A stretch of 37,741 nucleotides of DNA, taken from Acidobacteriota bacterium. GTDB taxonomy: Bacteria > Acidobacteriota > Vicinamibacteria > Vicinamibacterales > UBA2999. Shown piece after piece: positions 6,563 to 15,006 of this stretch (position 1 is the stretch's first letter; every line of letters starts with the position of its first letter). The position numbers and the translations under genes were made by a program. The notes beneath the pieces are model-generated. The model did no database searches. It saw nothing but the letters and a program-made list of their open reading frames with translations, and had not been told where the DNA came from. The stretch lies in contig JAKFXY010000051.1 of NCBI GenBank assembly GCA_021731165.1, positions 1-37,741 on the forward strand, written 5' to 3'.

Positions 6563-8370
6563 GAACACCCTCCGCTCTCAGTGTCGTCGGCCTTCTACGG
6601 CCTCATTGGAAGGCCATGACGCTGGCGCTGGCCGGAGCGACGGGTGAAGCCCTGGCGTCCCTGCTCGAGCCATGGCCACTCAAGATCGTCATCGACTCCG
6701 TGCTGCAGGCACGGCCGCTGTCGGAGACACTACCCGCCTGGATGGTGCATGCGGTTGGCTGGGTTGGTACCGGGAAGCTGGCCGTGCTGAATGCAGCCGT
6801 GGTGGCCGTGGCGGCGATCGCGATCTTCGGCGCGGTGAGCGCCTACCTGAACACCTATCTCACCGCCAGCGTCGGTCAGTGGGTCATGCATGACCTGCGG
6901 CGGACCTTGTATCACCACATCCATCGCCTGTCGCTCGCCGAGCACGACGCGAAGACGACCGGCGATCTCATCGGTCGGGTCACGAAGGACATCGAGAGCG
7001 TCCAGGATTTCGTCACCTCCGCGCTGCTGGGGATCCTGACCAGCGCGCTGACGCTCGTGGGGATCATCGGGGTGATGCTGTACCTCAACTGGCGGTTCAC
7101 GCTCATCTCGCTCTCCGTGGCGCCCGTGCTGTTCCTCGTGGTGTACGTCTTCACGCGGCGGATCAAGAAGGCCTCGCGTGACGTCAGGAAGAAGGAGAGC
7201 GAGCTGGTCTCGATTGTCCAGGAGGTCTTCTCATCGATTCGCGTGGTGAAGGCGTTTGCGCGCGAGGACTACGAGGAGGATCGCTTCGAGGTCCAGAGCC
7301 TCGACAACGTGGAAACGGCCCTGCGGGCGAGAAGCATCAAGATGAAGCTGTCGCCTGTTGTCGAAGTCATCGTGGCGGCGGGGACGTGTCTGATGCTCGC
7401 GTACGGTGCGCGCCTCGTCATCGCGGGACAACTGACCGCGGGAGCGCTGGTCGTCTTCCTGCTCTACCTCGGCAAGATGTACAAGCCGATGCGGGATCTG
7501 TCGAAAATGACCGACACCGTGTCGAAAGCCGGCGTGGGATTCGAACGGATCCGCGAGGTGCTGGAGACCGAAGGCGGGGTGCGTGACCAGCGGCACGCTC
7601 GCCGGGCCACAGGGTTCAAGGGGGCCATTGCCTTCGATCACGTCTCGTTCGGGTACAGCCCGGATCGGTTGATCCTCGAGGACGTCAGTTTCGCGATCGA
7701 GCCTGGGCAGGTCGCGGCGTTCGTCGGCCCGACGGGCGGCGGTAAGACGACCATCATCAACCTGATCGCGCGCTTCTACGATCCCGTGTCCGGAACGGTT
7801 AGTATCGACGGGACCGACATCAAGCGCTTCACGATTCGATCGCTGAGAGACCAAATCAGTTTCGTGTTGCAGGACACGTTGCTGTTCCACGCGCCGATCT
7901 GGCAGAACATCGCGTACGGCCGGCCCGACGCCAGCCGCGCCGAGATTGTCCACGCGGCGGAGCTGGCCAACGCGCACGCGTTCATCACGGAGATGCCGGA
8001 CGGGTACGACACGATGGTCGGCGAGCGCGGCGTGACGTTGTCCGGTGGGCAACGCCAGCGCATCGCGATCGCGCGGGCGGTGGTCCGCAACTCGCCCATT
8101 CTGGTGCTTGACGAGCCCACCTCGGGGCTGGACGCGCAGTCCGAGCAGACTGTCTTCGAGGCCCTGGACCGACTGATGAAGGGCAAGACGTCGATCGTCA
8201 TCGCGCACCACCTCGCGACGATTGTGAAGGCCGACATGATCTTCGTCGTAAAGGACCATCAATTGACCGAGCGTGGCACGCACGACGAGTTGCTGGCAGC
8301 CGGCGGATTCTATGCCGAGCTGTACGACATCCAGTTCGGCGAACAGGCCACGCCGGCCTCCCAAGCGTAG
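6547..8370 (+). CDS. ABC exporter, fused membrane and ATPase half-transporter
   Basis: A 607-residue half-transporter of the lipid/peptide exporter type. Residues 1-340 form six membrane helices (a six-helix ABC type-1 domain). The ATPase domain carries Walker A (GPTGGGKTT, about 394), a Q-loop (SFVLQDT), the signature LSGGQRQRIAIARA (about 498), Walker B with catalytic Glu (ILVLDEPTSGLD, about 520) and the H-loop His (VIAHHLATI). All key residues are present, so it should be active as a homodimer in the inner membrane. The start is taken at the ATG at 6547; the open frame further up lies inside the kinase gene. Its substrate is unknown but, from its operon, probably linked to the outer-membrane protein and the kinases. 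Confidence 0.92.
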   Translation: MPPDLRTPSALSVVGLLRPHWKAMTLALAGATGEALASLLEPWPLKIVIDSVLQARPLSETLPAWMVHAVGWVGTGKLAVLNAAVVAVAAIAIFGAVSAYLNTYLTASVGQWVMHDLRRTLYHHIHRLSLAEHDAKTTGDLIGRVTKDIESVQDFVTSALLGILTSALTLVGIIGVMLYLNWRFTLISLSVAPVLFLVVYVFTRRIKKASRDVRKKESELVSIVQEVFSSIRVVKAFAREDYEEDRFEVQSLDNVETALRARSIKMKLSPVVEVIVAAGTCLMLAYGARLVIAGQLTAGALVVFLLYLGKMYKPMRDLSKMTDTVSKAGVGFERIREVLETEGGVRDQRHARRATGFKGAIAFDHVSFGYSPDRLILEDVSFAIEPGQVAAFVGPTGGGKTTIINLIARFYDPVSGTVSIDGTDIKRFTIRSLRDQISFVLQDTLLFHAPIWQNIAYGRPDASRAEIVHAAELANAHAFITEMPDGYDTMVGERGVTLSGGQRQRIAIARAVVRNSPILVLDEPTSGLDAQSEQTVFEALDRLMKGKTSIVIAHHLATIVKADMIFVVKDHQLTERGTHDELLAAGGFYAELYDIQFGEQATPASQA

Positions 8371-8384
8371 CCGTGGGGAAGGGT

Positions 8385-8413
8385 GGCCGGCGGGATGAAG
8401 CCCGCCCTCGGCC
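8385..8413 (+). terminator. Hairpin after the kinase/ABC operon
   Basis: GGCCGGCGGG faces CCCGCC-CT-CGGCC across a six-base loop, giving a very GC-rich stem with a 2-nt bulge, 15 nt after the ABC gene stop. There is no T-tract, so it may be a weak or Rho-assisted terminator or an mRNA-stabilising hairpin. A second hairpin follows at 8485-8505. Confidence 0.45.
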
Positions 8414-8484
8414 GGTTCACCCAAACACTGTTCACAACAGAACAGACGCGCACCAGTCGTGGCGCTATCGTAGGTTCCGCCAGA

Positions 8485-8505
8485 CCCCTCGGCTCTCCTG
8501 AGGGG
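8485..8505 (+). terminator. Second hairpin in the gap before the lipoprotein gene
   Basis: CCCCTC and GAGGGG pair around a 9-nt loop. No T-tract follows. Together with the hairpin at 8385 it marks the end of the operon; the rest of the 253-bp gap (8371-8623) shows nothing else that I can support. Confidence 0.4.
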
Positions 8506-8623
8506 CGTCCTCGTTGATCCGTGACAACGCTACCCACTGTTCGGCACGCGAGTCACAGAAAGCCACAAACTGGAAATGATGAAGATACCTCTCTCCCGCC
8601 CTGCACTCGCAATCGTGCCGACC

Positions 8624-9343
8624 ATGAAGAGGCTGCTCATCGTGACGCTGGGCGCGGCTCTGCTCACGGCCGCGTGCAGCACATCGACATCGGATGTCGA
8701 TACGCCGCCGGACTCCACCGCCGCGGCTTCGACGAATTCCACCGCCGGTCTCGCTGCCGCCGCATCAGAAACGCGCCGACCGACCGCGGCAGCGGCGAAG
8801 CCGCGCGGGCCCAGCTTTCGTGAAGTGACGATCCCTGCCGGCACGGCTCTCGTGCTGAGACTGACAACGGCCGTTGCCTCAGACACGAGCCGCGTCGAGG
8901 ACTCCGTCAACGCGGAGCTCACCGAGCCGGTCAGGATTGACGGCCGCGAGGTGTTGCCGGCGGGCGCGAACGTCCGCGGCGTTGTCACGGATGCTGACGA
9001 GTCCGGTCGGGTGAAGGGACGGGCGCGCGTGGCGTTCGAGTTCACGTCGCTGGACACCGGAGGTGCGCGATACGACATGAGGACAGAGCCGTTCTCACGG
9101 CTGGCGTCCGCGACCAAGGGCGAGGACGCTGCGAAAATTGGAATCGGCGCCGGCGCTGGTGCGGTCATCGGAGGGATTCTTGGTGGGAAGAAGGGAGCCG
9201 CGGAGGGCGCGGCCGTGGGTGGAGGCGCCGGCACGGGTGTCGTGCTCGCGACCAGGGGTCAGGAAGTGCGTCTGGCTCCCGGTGCCAACGTTTCGACGCA
9301 GTTGAGAGCGCCGCTCACGGTGCGTGTCGGCATGAGCCAGTAA
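8624..9343 (+). CDS. Glycine-zipper lipoprotein with TrbI-like beta domain
   Basis: A 239-residue lipoprotein: residues 1-20 end in a lipobox (LLTAAC, Cys about 18). A low-complexity Ser/Thr/Ala linker follows, then a beta domain with IPAGTALVLRLTTAVAS and VLPAGANVRGVVTDAD, which resembles the VirB10/TrbI-like fold common in acidobacterial envelope proteins. Near residues 180-215 there is a glycine zipper (GAGAGAVIGGILGG) that could insert in a membrane, and the C-terminus has VRLAPGANVSTQLRAPLTV. Start chosen at the ATG directly before the signal peptide rather than at 8576. It probably acts in the envelope. Exact role unknown. Confidence 0.8.
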   Translation: MKRLLIVTLGAALLTAACSTSTSDVDTPPDSTAAASTNSTAGLAAAASETRRPTAAAAKPRGPSFREVTIPAGTALVLRLTTAVASDTSRVEDSVNAELTEPVRIDGREVLPAGANVRGVVTDADESGRVKGRARVAFEFTSLDTGGARYDMRTEPFSRLASATKGEDAAKIGIGAGAGAVIGGILGGKKGAAEGAAVGGGAGTGVVLATRGQEVRLAPGANVSTQLRAPLTVRVGMSQ

Positions 9344-9445
9344 ACGGAGGTCAGCGTCCGCAGGGGGGACAGTGCACCAGCCTTTGGCTGTCTTCCGACA
9401 TTCTTGTTTCTATCGCGGCGGGCGACACGGCCCGATAGCCAGACG

Positions 9446-10699
9446 ATGAAGGCTGGTTCGAACCTCGCGGCGGAGGACACCCTCCTCGGGGAGATCCTCC
9501 GCTCGGAGTCGATCGTCAGCTATTTCCAGCCGATCATCTCAGCTCGTCAGAAGTGTATCTTCGCCGTTGAGGCACTTGCGCGCGGGCGGGTCGGGTCCGA
9601 GGTCATCCCTCCATCAGAGTTGTTTGACATGGCCGAACGCGAGGGGGTCAGTGAACAGCTCGATGCCCTGTGCGTTCGGCAGGCGGTCAGCGCCTTCGAG
9701 CGCATTCCCGATCGCTCGTCTGATCTGCTTCTGTTTCTGAACGTCGCCATTCCCCTCACACAAACGCCCGCCGCCATCGCCGACGCCCTGAATGCGCTCG
9801 TGAGGTCCGCGGGTCTGCTGCCGGCCACGGTCGGCATCGAAGTGCTCGAGGCCGAGATTGCCGACTTGCCCCGTCTTCGATCGGTCATCGATCACTTGCG
9901 GGCCCATGGCTTTCTCCTCGTGCTGGACGACGTCGGGGCGGGGCATTCAAATCTCAATCGCGTGCCGCTCATCAGGCCCGACGTCCTGAAGGTTGACCGG
10001 AGTCTGATTGCCGGAGTGGATACGGACTACCACAAGCAGGGTGCGCTCAAGAGCCTGGTCGATCTGAGCAGAAGTATTGGCGCGCTCGTGGTGGCCGAGG
10101 GCATTGAAACCGAGGAGGAAGCGTTTGTCGCGCTGGAGCTTGGCGCCGACTTGCTGCAGGGCTTTCTCCTCGCCAAGCCCGGCGCCCACTATGCGACGGC
10201 GAAGGCTCCATTCGCTGCCACGTTCGAGCGCATTGAACTGCTCGCGCGCTCGTTTCGACAGCACATGGCCGGCAAGATCAACGAGCGCAAACTGCAAAAT
10301 CGGCGATTCAATGTCGTCGTGAATGAGATCCTTTGCGATCTCGTGGGCGCCAGCGTAGAACAGTTCGATACGATCCTGCGTGAGGCGATCACGCGGTACT
10401 CAGGCGTCGAGTGCTTGTACATCCTGGATCAGGCAGGTATCCAGGTGACGGAGACCATCTGCAACCCAAGCATGCAGCACCGGGACCGCGGGTCCCTGTT
10501 TCGACCGGCCCCTAGAGGCGCCGACCATTCGCTCAAGGAGTACTACTACATCCTGCTCGACGTGGAATTGCAGAAGTACACGACCGACCCATATGTCTCT
10601 CTCGCCAGCGGCAATGTCAGCCGGACCATCAGCACGTACTTTCATGACGGGAACGAACGCCGCATGTACGTCCTGTGTGTTGACGTGCTCTGCAAGTAG
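9446..10699 (+). CDS. EAL-domain c-di-GMP phosphodiesterase with C-terminal sensor-like domain
   Basis: A 417-residue cytoplasmic protein. Residues 15-255 form an EAL domain with all catalytic positions in place: EAL (E42), the metal Asn (LFLNVAIP), the Glu in GIEVLEAEI, the DD pair (LDDVGAG), the catalytic Lys (LKVDRSLI), the loop-6 Glu (VVAEGIET) and Gln (LLQGFLLAKP). It is therefore expected to hydrolyse cyclic di-GMP. The last 160 residues (around YYYILLDVELQKYTTDPYVS) look like a Cache/YkuI_C-type sensor domain fused at the C-terminus, so activity may respond to a bound ligand. No GGDEF domain is present. Start chosen at the ATG at 9446; a TTG at 9404 is the alternative. Confidence 0.88.
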   Translation: MKAGSNLAAEDTLLGEILRSESIVSYFQPIISARQKCIFAVEALARGRVGSEVIPPSELFDMAEREGVSEQLDALCVRQAVSAFERIPDRSSDLLLFLNVAIPLTQTPAAIADALNALVRSAGLLPATVGIEVLEAEIADLPRLRSVIDHLRAHGFLLVLDDVGAGHSNLNRVPLIRPDVLKVDRSLIAGVDTDYHKQGALKSLVDLSRSIGALVVAEGIETEEEAFVALELGADLLQGFLLAKPGAHYATAKAPFAATFERIELLARSFRQHMAGKINERKLQNRRFNVVVNEILCDLVGASVEQFDTILREAITRYSGVECLYILDQAGIQVTETICNPSMQHRDRGSLFRPAPRGADHSLKEYYYILLDVELQKYTTDPYVSLASGNVSRTISTYFHDGNERRMYVLCVDVLCK

Positions 10700-10710
10700 G
10701 CCGTGGGCCT
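10698..10710. terminator. Small hairpin at a convergent gene junction
   Basis: AGGCC and GGCCT pair around GTG directly between the stops of the EAL gene (10699) and of the leftward O-antigen polymerase gene (10710). It is short, without a T-tract, and spans both stop codons. It may act in both directions but the evidence is thin. Confidence 0.25.
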
Positions 10711-12674
10711 TACGACCCGGCTCGTAGCCATCGGATCTCGGCGAGCATGATGCCGAGCGGTTCGTTGGTAAAGCGGCGGCCGAGCGGTTGCTGGCGTGTC
10801 CAAGCCTGGTTGACCCGCAGGTCCACCCGCTGGTACGGCAAGGCGTTCCGCTGGCGAACCGGGATCTCCGCCGTGACCCATTGCCCCGGCGGCAGCTCGC
10901 GCCGATCGATGAGCCGCCCATCCGCTTCTGTTTCGACGACGAACGGACGGCGGTGGGGGACGTCGGGTGCACGCATCTTCAGCAGGAGGAATCCGCTGCC
11001 GGCCGGCACGTATCCGACGCCATGCCGCGTCGTCCACTGGAAGCGTGTGCCGTCGGCTGCCTGCTCGAAGTCGCCAAATCCCTGGGGATCCGGCATCGCC
11101 GGCTCGGTGTAGGAGCGCGCGGCTCGTGCGACCGGCACGGCGAGAAGGATCACGGCCACCGGCGCGATCGCGCGTGTCCACCAGCGCCACGCGTGGTCCG
11201 ATGGAATCTGACCCCGGTGACCAGTCGCCTCACTCGGTTGAGTCGCTCCTCCACCGGGCCCTGACCCGACGGCGGTGGAGGCCCCTGTCATCGTGCCGAA
11301 TGCAATCCAGAAGGGGAGGGCTGCCTCGGACACCAGCAGCGGGTGGCCTGTGACGCAGGTGACGAGGTAGCCGGTGCAGCCGGCGAGCAGGCCCATCGCG
11401 GCTCGTTCCGCGGTGCGCGTCGAGAACCACGCAAGCTTGAGGGGCGCCACGATGAACCAGAGGAACAGTGCGCCGCCGAGGAGTCCGAGCTCGGCGGCCT
11501 GCTGGGCGAAGTAGTTGTGTGCGTTCTCGAAACCATAGAGCGTTCGCAGCTCTTCGGGCATGAACTCGTTGGAGCGCGCGTGGTAGCGCCCGATGCCCAC
11601 GCCGTAGACGGGCGCCGATCGCACCATCTTCGCGCTCGTCTCGGAGAACTCCCCGCGCAGGCGCATCGCGCGCCCGGCAGATCCCTTCGCGTTCGCCCCC
11701 TGTGCAAGCATGACTCCACCGGCGACCAGGAGGATGATCGTCGCCGTGGCCACACCGATGAGCACAGTACGCCTCGCATGCCACCGCCATCCGGCCACCG
11801 CTGGCAGCATCAGGGCGCCAATTACAGCGCCCACAAGGCCCGCGCTGCGCGATCCGGTCACCCACGCGCCGGGAACCATGACGAGGAGGAGGAGGAGCCA
11901 AAGCCACCTCCGCGGCGTGTCAAAGGCGCCGAGTCCAAGGGCCGTCAGCCCGGCCAGGACGTATTGCGAGCCGGCAGCATTCACGTCGGCGAGGTTGAGC
12001 GCGAACCGCTCGCTCGTGACGTATTGCCATAGGAACCAGCCGGCGTATTCGTGCGTGGACCATTGCTGAACAAATGACACCATCGTGGCCACGCTGAGCG
12101 TGGCCATCGAGGCCGCCAGGGCGGCACCGACGCCACGAGCGACCTTGGGCTGCGTCATGGTGATGGCCAGAGCGGCGAGGAAGACGCCGATTCCGGCGAG
12201 CGTCTGAAGAAGGGTCCACGTCTGGGACTCGGGACTCGAGAAGATCAGATGGTCGGCGCGAATGGCGCGAAACACGAAGCGCGGAAGCGAGGTCGGGGAG
12301 ATGCCACTGGCGCCGTCGATGGTCATCGTGAGCCACGATGCAAGTGCGGCCGCGGCGAACAGCAGTGCGGAAAGGATGACGGCCTTCGGCCACTGGCCAT
12401 CCACGAGCGGCCGCCACACCCGAAGCAGCCAGCCGGCGAGGAAGGACCAGGCGAGGATCTCGGCGGCCCGCACCGGGGCCGGTGCGAGCAGAAGCCCCGC
12501 CGGGACAAGCGCCGTGATCAGGATCAGCCCCGCATCCGGACGCCAGATGCTGAGGACCAGGCAGAGCACCACGGCCGCGGCGAAGACCGGCGTAAGCTCC
12601 GGTGCCGCCGCCGCCAGGGCGACGCACCAGCCGAGCGCCACACCGACGATCAGCCGGAGCGCACGCGCGATCAT
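10710..12674 (-). CDS. O-antigen ligase/polymerase family membrane protein
   Basis: A 654-residue protein with about 12 hydrophobic helices in the first 490 residues, and the Wzy/WaaL-type signature NAHNYFAQQAAELGLLGG in a late periplasmic loop. Such proteins join polysaccharide units or attach them to lipid A-type acceptors at the periplasmic face of the inner membrane. The C-terminal 140 residues (from about RSYTEPAMPD) are an extra soluble beta-rich domain, which is unusual for the family. The ATG at 12674 overlaps the stop of the upstream methyltransferase gene (ATGA), so it is translationally coupled to it. Whether it acts as ligase or polymerase cannot be told. Confidence 0.85.
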   Translation of the reverse strand: MIARALRLIVGVALGWCVALAAAAPELTPVFAAAVVLCLVLSIWRPDAGLILITALVPAGLLLAPAPVRAAEILAWSFLAGWLLRVWRPLVDGQWPKAVILSALLFAAAALASWLTMTIDGASGISPTSLPRFVFRAIRADHLIFSSPESQTWTLLQTLAGIGVFLAALAITMTQPKVARGVGAALAASMATLSVATMVSFVQQWSTHEYAGWFLWQYVTSERFALNLADVNAAGSQYVLAGLTALGLGAFDTPRRWLWLLLLLVMVPGAWVTGSRSAGLVGAVIGALMLPAVAGWRWHARRTVLIGVATATIILLVAGGVMLAQGANAKGSAGRAMRLRGEFSETSAKMVRSAPVYGVGIGRYHARSNEFMPEELRTLYGFENAHNYFAQQAAELGLLGGALFLWFIVAPLKLAWFSTRTAERAAMGLLAGCTGYLVTCVTGHPLLVSEAALPFWIAFGTMTGASTAVGSGPGGGATQPSEATGHRGQIPSDHAWRWWTRAIAPVAVILLAVPVARAARSYTEPAMPDPQGFGDFEQAADGTRFQWTTRHGVGYVPAGSGFLLLKMRAPDVPHRRPFVVETEADGRLIDRRELPPGQWVTAEIPVRQRNALPYQRVDLRVNQAWTRQQPLGRRFTNEPLGIMLAEIRWLRAGS

Positions 12675-13963
12675 GGGCGACGGCCGATAGCCGCGTAGTC
12701 GAGCCAGGTGAAGAGCAGACGGTTGACGCGCTCGACATTGGCGTTGATGGTTTCCGCCCAGTCGGCGACGACGGCGGCATCGGGAGAGGCGCCCGCCGGC
12801 GCGCCTGCCGGCACCGGCTGGAGCTTCTCGTTCTCCGGGTACGGCGCACGATACCGAATCTCCGCATGCTGGAATCCGCTCGAGACGAGCAGGTACTTCA
12901 GCGTATCCGGGTGCAACGCGCGCACGTGTGTGATGTCCCGGATGTAGCTTTCGAAGAAGGCGAACCAGCAGGCGGGGTTGATCGTTTCGAGCACGATCGG
13001 CGCACCCGGCCGGAGCTTGTCGAACGCGGCGTCGATGAGTTGTGTCAGGTAGCGCGGCTCGAGGTGTTCCACGACCTGCGCGGCGAACAGGCCGCCAAGC
13101 GAGCCATCGGGCAGCGAGCGCAGGTAGCCCAGCGCATCGGCCACCACCGCATCGAGCGTCTGTTCACGACAGACCTCCACCATCGCCGGGTTGAGATCGA
13201 TGCCACGTGCGGTGATGCCTCGTTCGCGGAGCAGGGCCAGGAACTCCCCCCGTCCGCAGCCGATGTCCAGCACGTCGCTCGCGCCGGCGAAGGTCGGCAG
13301 ATACTCGGCCACCCGGGCGCGGATGTCGTCGGCCGATCCGCGAAAGTGATCCTCGAAGCCGACGTACTTGTGGCTGTCGAGCGTGTCGAACTGGGATGAC
13401 GGGCCCGGAAGTGGCGGCACCGACGGGTGCCCCCCGCTCACCGCGTTTCGGTCGTCAGGCGTCGGGCCTGCCGGGGTCAGGGCCGAGATCGGTCCGCGGG
13501 GAGTGGACCCCTGGTCTGTCCCCAGGCGCGAGAGCTCGCGCTTCAGGTTCTGCGTGGCCTGCTGCAGTACGCCGACGGCCGTGCGGAGCTCCTCCTGCGC
13601 GGCGGCGACCACGGCGACGCTCGCATCGCTGCGGCGCTCGCGCGCCAGCAGCGCCTCGCGGTGACGCCGCATCTCGTCCACCACATCGTCCAGATGGCGC
13701 CGGCTGATGTCGTCCATGAACTCGGCGTTGCGGTTGATGTGATCGACGACCACCGCGTTGAACTCCTGCTGGCGCGCAAGGACGCGCGACAGGAGGCGGC
13801 GGACGATGGCTGCGAACCGGCCACGGAGAGTTCCGCCCTGGCTTGGCGCGTCGATGATCGCCCAGAGGGTATTGAGACGTTCGATCTGAGAGCGATCCGG
13901 CGCGGCTGGCGGCGGCCGGTGGGACGGTGACGTGGCTCCGGCGTCGCTCTCGGCGTTTTCCAC
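12671..13963 (-). CDS. Coiled-coil SAM-dependent methyltransferase of surface-polysaccharide type
   Basis: A 430-residue protein. Residues 25-150 are helical and charged, probably a coiled coil (HLDDVVDEMRRHREALLARE); a Pro/Gly linker follows to about 190. The C-terminal domain is a class I methyltransferase: motif I VLDIGCGRGE (231-240), the Asp in ARGIDLNPAM, and LFAAQVVEHLEPRYL. The family of coiled-coil methyltransferases with FESYIRDITHV is typically found in O-antigen or capsule loci, as the adjoining O-antigen polymerase gene supports. I placed the start at the GTG 2 nt after the thiG stop; the frame is open further upstream only as antisense to thiG. Substrate unknown, probably a sugar of the surface glycan. 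Confidence 0.85.
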   Translation of the reverse strand: MENAESDAGATSPSHRPPPAAPDRSQIERLNTLWAIIDAPSQGGTLRGRFAAIVRRLLSRVLARQQEFNAVVVDHINRNAEFMDDISRRHLDDVVDEMRRHREALLARERRSDASVAVVAAAQEELRTAVGVLQQATQNLKRELSRLGTDQGSTPRGPISALTPAGPTPDDRNAVSGGHPSVPPLPGPSSQFDTLDSHKYVGFEDHFRGSADDIRARVAEYLPTFAGASDVLDIGCGRGEFLALLRERGITARGIDLNPAMVEVCREQTLDAVVADALGYLRSLPDGSLGGLFAAQVVEHLEPRYLTQLIDAAFDKLRPGAPIVLETINPACWFAFFESYIRDITHVRALHPDTLKYLLVSSGFQHAEIRYRAPYPENEKLQPVPAGAPAGASPDAAVVADWAETINANVERVNRLLFTWLDYAAIGRRP

Positions 13964-13965
13964 GT

Positions 13966-14745
13966 CTAGTGGCCGACCATGCCTTCGACAGGGCTGCTGG
14001 CCGTGGCGTACATCTTCCGTGGAATGCGTCCGGCCAGGTGCGCGAGGCGGCCGGCGACGACGGCATGCTTCATCGCGGAAGCCATGGCGATCGGATCGCG
14101 AGCACCGGCAATGGCGCTGTTCATCAGCACGCCGTCGGCGCCGAGCTCCATGGCCAGCGCCGCATCGGAGGCCGTGCCGACGCCGGCATCGACGATCACG
14201 GGGACGCGCGAGAACTCGCGAATGATTCGGATGTTGTTGACGTTCTGGATGCCCAGGCCGGAGCCGATCGGGGCGCCAAGAGGCATCACCGCCGCGGCCC
14301 CGGCGTCCTCGAGCTTGCGGCACGCAATCGGATCGTCATTGGTGTACGGCAAGACGATGAAGCCTTCCCGGACGAGTGTGCGCGTGGCCTCGATGAGCGC
14401 CTCGTTGTCGGGAAAGAGGGTACGCTCGTCTCCGATCACCTCCAGCTTCACCCAGTCGGACAGCCCCGCCTCCCGGCCGAGCCTGGCCGTGCGCACGGCC
14501 TCGTCAGCCGTGTAGCAGCCGGCCGTGTTCGGCAGGATGAAGATCCGGTTCGTGTCGATGTAGTCGAGGAGCGATTCACGGGTGCGGTCGGAAATATTCA
14601 CGCGACGGACGGCAACGGTGACCATGTCGGCACCCGACGCCTCGTGTGCCTGCGCCATGACCGCGTGCGAGGAGTACTTGCCGGTGCCGACGATCAGGCG
14701 CGATCGGAAGGTCCGTCCCGCGATCACGAAGGGTGTGTCAGTCAT
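13966..14745 (-). CDS. thiG: ThiG, thiazole synthase (thiamine biosynthesis)
   Basis: A 259-residue TIM-barrel enzyme that condenses deoxyxylulose 5-phosphate, dehydroglycine and the ThiS thiocarboxylate to make the thiazole phosphate of thiamine. The Schiff-base lysine lies in [10 protein letters not shown] (K100), and the family signatures LIVGTGKY and LPNTAGC at the N-terminus and PLGAPIGSG and [10 protein letters not shown] further on are intact. Start chosen at the ATG at 14745; a GTG at 14763 would add six residues. The thiS gene lies just upstream, 46 nt away, as in many genomes, and the methyltransferase gene begins 2 nt after the stop. Confidence 0.95.
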   Translation of the reverse strand: MTDTPFVIAGRTFRSRLIVGTGKYSSHAVMAQAHEASGADMVTVAVRRVNISDRTRESLLDYIDTNRIFILPNTAGCYTADEAVRTARLGREAGLSDWVKLEVIGDERTLFPDNEALIEATRTLVREGFIVLPYTNDDPIACRKLEDAGAAAVMPLGAPIGSGLGIQNVNNIRIIREFSRVPVIVDAGVGTASDAALAMELGADGVLMNSAIAGARDPIAMASAMKHAVVAGRLAHLAGRIPRKMYATASSPVEGMVGH

Positions 14746-14791
14746 CTGTTCACGATTTGCCACGGCGGCACGGCGGCGTTCTTATCCGCCC

Positions 14792-14992
14792 TTATCCGCC
14801 GCCGACGAAGTTCACGATCTCGAGGCGGTCGCCCTCGTCCAATATCGTCTGCCCGAACGCAAGGCGCTTGAGCAGCGACAGGTTGTACTCGATAGCCACC
14901 CGGCGCGGATCGATCTCGAGCTTCGCGAGGAGCTCCGCCACCGTCACCGGCTGGTCGAGCTCGTAGGGATCGCCGTTCAACGTGATGTGCAC
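14792..14992 (-). CDS. thiS: ThiS, sulfur-carrier protein for thiazole synthesis
   Basis: A 66-residue ubiquitin-like protein with MHITLNGDPYEL at the start and a C-terminal NFVGGG; the terminal Gly-Gly is the site that is adenylated and thiocarboxylated. It supplies sulfur to ThiG, the next gene. The start is a GTG at 14992. The start codon of the divergent EgtB-like gene is only 14 nt away. The stop lies in a tandem 10-bp repeat (CTTATCCGCC twice at 14781 and 14791), of no obvious meaning. No TPP riboswitch was recognised upstream, as there is no room for one. Confidence 0.9.
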   Translation of the reverse strand: MHITLNGDPYELDQPVTVAELLAKLEIDPRRVAIEYNLSLLKRLAFGQTILDEGDRLEIVNFVGGG

Positions 14993-15006
14993 CGAGAGAA
15001 AAGTAT

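Noticed and set aside
7231-8424. Long minus-strand frame of 397 residues under the ABC exporter gene
   Set aside because: A shadow of the GC-rich ABC gene; it has no recognisable motif and a high Arg/His/Gln content.
13964-14323. Upstream extension of the methyltransferase frame by about 120 residues
   Set aside because: It lies antisense-like within thiG on the same strand in another frame, is Arg/His-rich and lacks protein character. The GTG at 13963, 2 nt after the thiG stop, is the natural start.
14781-14800. Tandem 10-bp repeat CTTATCCGCC at the thiS stop
   Set aside because: Only two copies, easily explained by local slippage; no function is suggested.
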